From DASYAE01 sp036501535 (GTDB lineage: Bacteria > Actinomycetota > Actinomycetes > Streptomycetales > Catenulisporaceae), in NCBI GenBank assembly GCA_036501535.1, contig DASYAE010000043.1:1-64000 (forward strand): a stretch of DNA of 64,000 nucleotides. Reading direction: 5' to 3'. A program made the translations under genes and the position numbers. Below are positions 62,136 to 64,000 of the stretch, piece after piece (positions within the stretch are counted from its first letter, which is position 1; each line of letters begins with the position of its first letter). The notes below the pieces were generated by a model. It saw only the letters and a program-made list of their open reading frames with translations, made no database searches and had not been told where the DNA came from.

Positions 62136-63168
62136 GGTGCGCTCCCTGGGCCGAGGTGAGGCTGCGGGTCACCCGCAGCGAGAGCCAGCGGTCGACCCCG
62201 ATCGCGGCCAGCAGCAGGGCGCCCGCGATCGCCTCGTTGTAGAAGGCCGAGATCCGCGAGGCGACCAGGGCCTGGTTGATGGTGTTGAGCAGCAGCGCGC
62301 CGAGCGCGGCGCCGACCACGGTGCCGCTGCCGCCGAAGATCGCCACCCCGCCGACCACCACCGCGGCGACCACGGTGAGCTCGTAGCCGAGCCCCGCGCT
62401 GTTGTCGACCTGCGCGTGCAGGGCCAGGAACAGCGCGCCGGCCAGGCCCGCGAGGCTGCCGCTGATCACGAAGGAGGTGAAGACCCGCCGCCCGATCGGC
62501 ACGCCGGCCAGGTTGGCCGCGTCCGGGTTCGAGCCGATGGCGTACAGCTCGCGGCTAGAGCGGAAGCTGCGCATCGCGTAGCCGGCCACCGCGACGACCA
62601 CGACGACGATGATCGCCAGCCAGGGCACGCCGAGCACGGTGCGGTATCCGACCTCGGTGAAGGCGGACGGGATCGCCGAGGGGTCGACGGTCTTGCCGTT
62701 GACCAGGAGGCTGTCGACGCCGCGGATGACGTAGAGCATGGCCAGCGTGATCACCAGGCTCGGCACCCGCAGCACGGTGACGATGAAGCCGTTGAGCGCG
62801 CCGGCCGCGGTGCCGATCAGGATCGCGATCACGAAGCCGAGGAGGACCGGGATGTGGTCGTTCTTGAACAGGTCGCCGACCACGTACGCGGACAGGCCCA
62901 GCACCGAGCCGACCGAGAGGTCGACGTTGCGGGTGACCAGCACCAGCGTCTCGCCGACGCCCAGCAGCGCGATCAGCGCGGCGCCGGTGAGCAGCTGCTG
63001 CACGCTCGACGCGCTCAGGAAGTCGTGGTTGTTGACCGCGGTGACCGCGACCACGACGACGATCAGCAGGGCGATGCCGGCCTCGCGGGCCCGCAGCAGG
63101 GTGCTGAGCCGCCCGGCCGCCGAGCCGCCGAGCAGCCCGCGGCCGCCGAGCTCCGTCTGGGCAGTCAT
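62125..63168 (-). CDS. rhaP: Rhamnose ABC transporter permease
   Basis: A 347-residue permease of the ribose/rhamnose type with the same conserved elements as its partner: LVLVTRNVDLSVGSVLGLSAYV, AGALNGFIVTVLRVPSLVITLAMLYVIRGVDSLLVNG in pieces, and GYELTVVAAVVVGGVAIFGGSGTVVGAALGALLL. Its ATG overlaps the ATPase stop by ATGA, so translation is coupled. First permease in the operon order rhaT-rhaP-rhaQ-rhaS. Confidence 0.9.
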   Translation of the reverse strand: MTAQTELGGRGLLGGSAAGRLSTLLRAREAGIALLIVVVVAVTAVNNHDFLSASSVQQLLTGAALIALLGVGETLVLVTRNVDLSVGSVLGLSAYVVGDLFKNDHIPVLLGFVIAILIGTAAGALNGFIVTVLRVPSLVITLAMLYVIRGVDSLLVNGKTVDPSAIPSAFTEVGYRTVLGVPWLAIIVVVVVAVAGYAMRSFRSSRELYAIGSNPDAANLAGVPIGRRVFTSFVISGSLAGLAGALFLALHAQVDNSAGLGYELTVVAAVVVGGVAIFGGSGTVVGAALGALLLNTINQALVASRISAFYNEAIAGALLLAAIGVDRWLSLRVTRSLTSAQGAHRDV

Positions 63169-64000
63169 GCGGCGGCCCCGGAGAGCTGGCCGGTGGCGGC
63201 GTACATCACCGAGTCCTCATCGGCCTCGTCGCGGCCGAGCTCGGCGGTGACCCGGCCCTCCCGCAGCACGATCACGCGGTCGGCCATGGCCAGCACCTCC
63301 GGCAGCTCCGAGGAGATCATCAGCACCGCCATGCCCTCGGCCACGAGGCCGTCCAGGATGCGGTGGACCTCCGCCTTGGTGCCCACGTCGATGCCGCGGG
63401 TGGGCTCGTCGATGATCAGCAGGCGCGGCGAGCGGGCCAGCCACTTGCCGAGCACGACCTTCTGCTGGTTGCCGCCGGACAGGGTGGCGGCCGCGTCGCG
63501 CAGCCGGCCGTACTTCACCTGCAGGCGGGCCGTCCAGTCGCCGGCCAGCGCGCTCTCGGCCGAGCGGCGGATCAGGCCGCCGCGGCGCAGCCGGGCCAGC
63601 GAGGCGAGCGCGACGTTCTGCTCGATGCTCAGGTCCATCACCAGGCCCTGCTGGCGCCGGTCCTCCGGGACCAGGGCCATGCCCGCGGCCATCGCGGCGA
63701 TCGGGTCGCCGTTGGGCAGCTCCTCGCCGCCGATCCGCACGGTGCCGGCGGTGCGCCGGTCCACGCCGAAGACCGCGCGGGCCACCTCGGTGCGGCCGGC
63801 GCCGACGAGCCCGGCCAGCGCGACGATCTCCCCGGCGCGCACCGTGAACGAGACGTCGTTGAAGACCCCCCGGCTGGTGAGCGACTCGACTTCGAGCACG
63901 GTCTCGCCGGGCTCGGTCGGGGACTTGGGGAACAGCGCGGACAGCTCGCGGCCGACCATCGAGCGGATCACGTCGTCCACGGTCACCTCGCCGATCAGCG
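63165..64000 (-). CDS. rhaT: Rhamnose ABC transporter ATPase, C-terminal part
   Basis: The frame stays open to the right edge, so this is the 3' part of a ~500-residue sugar ATPase with two ATP-binding domains. The visible 277 residues include the end of the first domain (VTVDDVIRSMVGREL) and the whole second domain: the atypical Walker A region GLVGAGRTEVARAVFG, VPEDRRQQGLV, signature LSGGNQQKVVLGKWLA, Walker B LLIIDEPTRGIDVGTK. The missing Lys/Thr in the second Walker A is normal for this family (MglA, RbsA, XylG, RhaT). It is the first gene of the visible part of the rhamnose operon. Confidence 0.92.
   Translation of the reverse strand, partial: LIGEVTVDDVIRSMVGRELSALFPKSPTEPGETVLEVESLTSRGVFNDVSFTVRAGEIVALAGLVGAGRTEVARAVFGVDRRTAGTVRIGGEELPNGDPIAAMAAGMALVPEDRRQQGLVMDLSIEQNVALASLARLRRGGLIRRSAESALAGDWTARLQVKYGRLRDAAATLSGGNQQKVVLGKWLARSPRLLIIDEPTRGIDVGTKAEVHRILDGLVAEGMAVLMISSELPEVLAMADRVIVLREGRVTAELGRDEADEDSVMYAATGQLSGAAA

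Overview
The window is a contiguous piece of a very GC-rich chromosome. GTG and TTG starts are common, many genes are joined by ATGA or GTGA overlaps, and the families present (GAF-type acetaldehyde dehydrogenase regulator, CGNR protein, ROK regulator beside xylAB, MFS_3 exporter, Cys-ended leader peptide) point to a soil actinomycete of the Streptomyces/Catenulispora kind. The exact genus cannot be read from the sequence. I see no rRNA, tRNA, CRISPR array, prophage, insertion sequence or replication origin. This looks like core and near-core chromosome carrying many small regulated transport or catabolic modules.

Layout. 1-7.2 kb: 3' end of glgX, a lipoprotein, an acyl-CoA dehydrogenase divergent from a quinone oxidoreductase plus SDR, and a two-component system in which both genes carry internal deletions. 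7.3-13.7 kb: a Pro/Gln-rich protein, an HxlR/SDR divergent pair, a GH76 enzyme, a MerR-aldo/keto reductase pair on a leaderless promoter, and a PadR gene coupled to a membrane protein. 13.8-17.1 kb: an FtsX-type ABC exporter. 17.2-21.4 kb: RNase HI with an extra C-terminal Cys/His tail, then a GAF regulator, aldehyde dehydrogenase and DUF779 protein. 21.5-29.1 kb: VOC protein, discoidin-like surface protein, fructosamine-kinase-like protein, DUF427 and DUF302 proteins, a frameshifted MFS exporter and murJ. 29.1-32.6 kb: a four-gene osmoprotectant ABC importer ending in a strong terminator. 32.8-34.2 kb: cysteine dioxygenase and rhodanese preceded by a previously unlisted 29-residue leader peptide containing a Cys-Leu-Cys-Cys motif on a leaderless promoter.

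34.4-41.5 kb: a phosphotransferase, an autoregulated PadR-ABC-FtsX operon with a large operator, and a MarR-MFS-PEBP operon. 41.5-45.7 kb: the xylose module (ROK regulator, xylB, divergent xylA). 45.7-56.6 kb: CsbD protein, a ketopantoate-reductase-like/NmrA-like/CGNR operon, a PQQ-propeller membrane protein, an EEP-family hydrolase, an alpha/beta hydrolase, an S53 (sedolisin-type) secreted protease, an HTH protein and a uridine-kinase-like protein. 56.6-64 kb: the distal part of an L-rhamnose operon on the minus strand (RhaT ATPase fragment, two permeases, binding protein, mutarotase, a fucose/arabinose-isomerase-like protein and rhamnose isomerase).

The most interesting item is the Cys-containing leader upstream of a cysteine-degrading operon, a probable cysteine-sensing attenuator. 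A wider pattern is also visible: several autoregulated regulator genes (MerR, PadR, MarR) and the leader seem to be transcribed from promoters whose -10 box sits 6-7 bases before the start codon, giving leaderless mRNAs.
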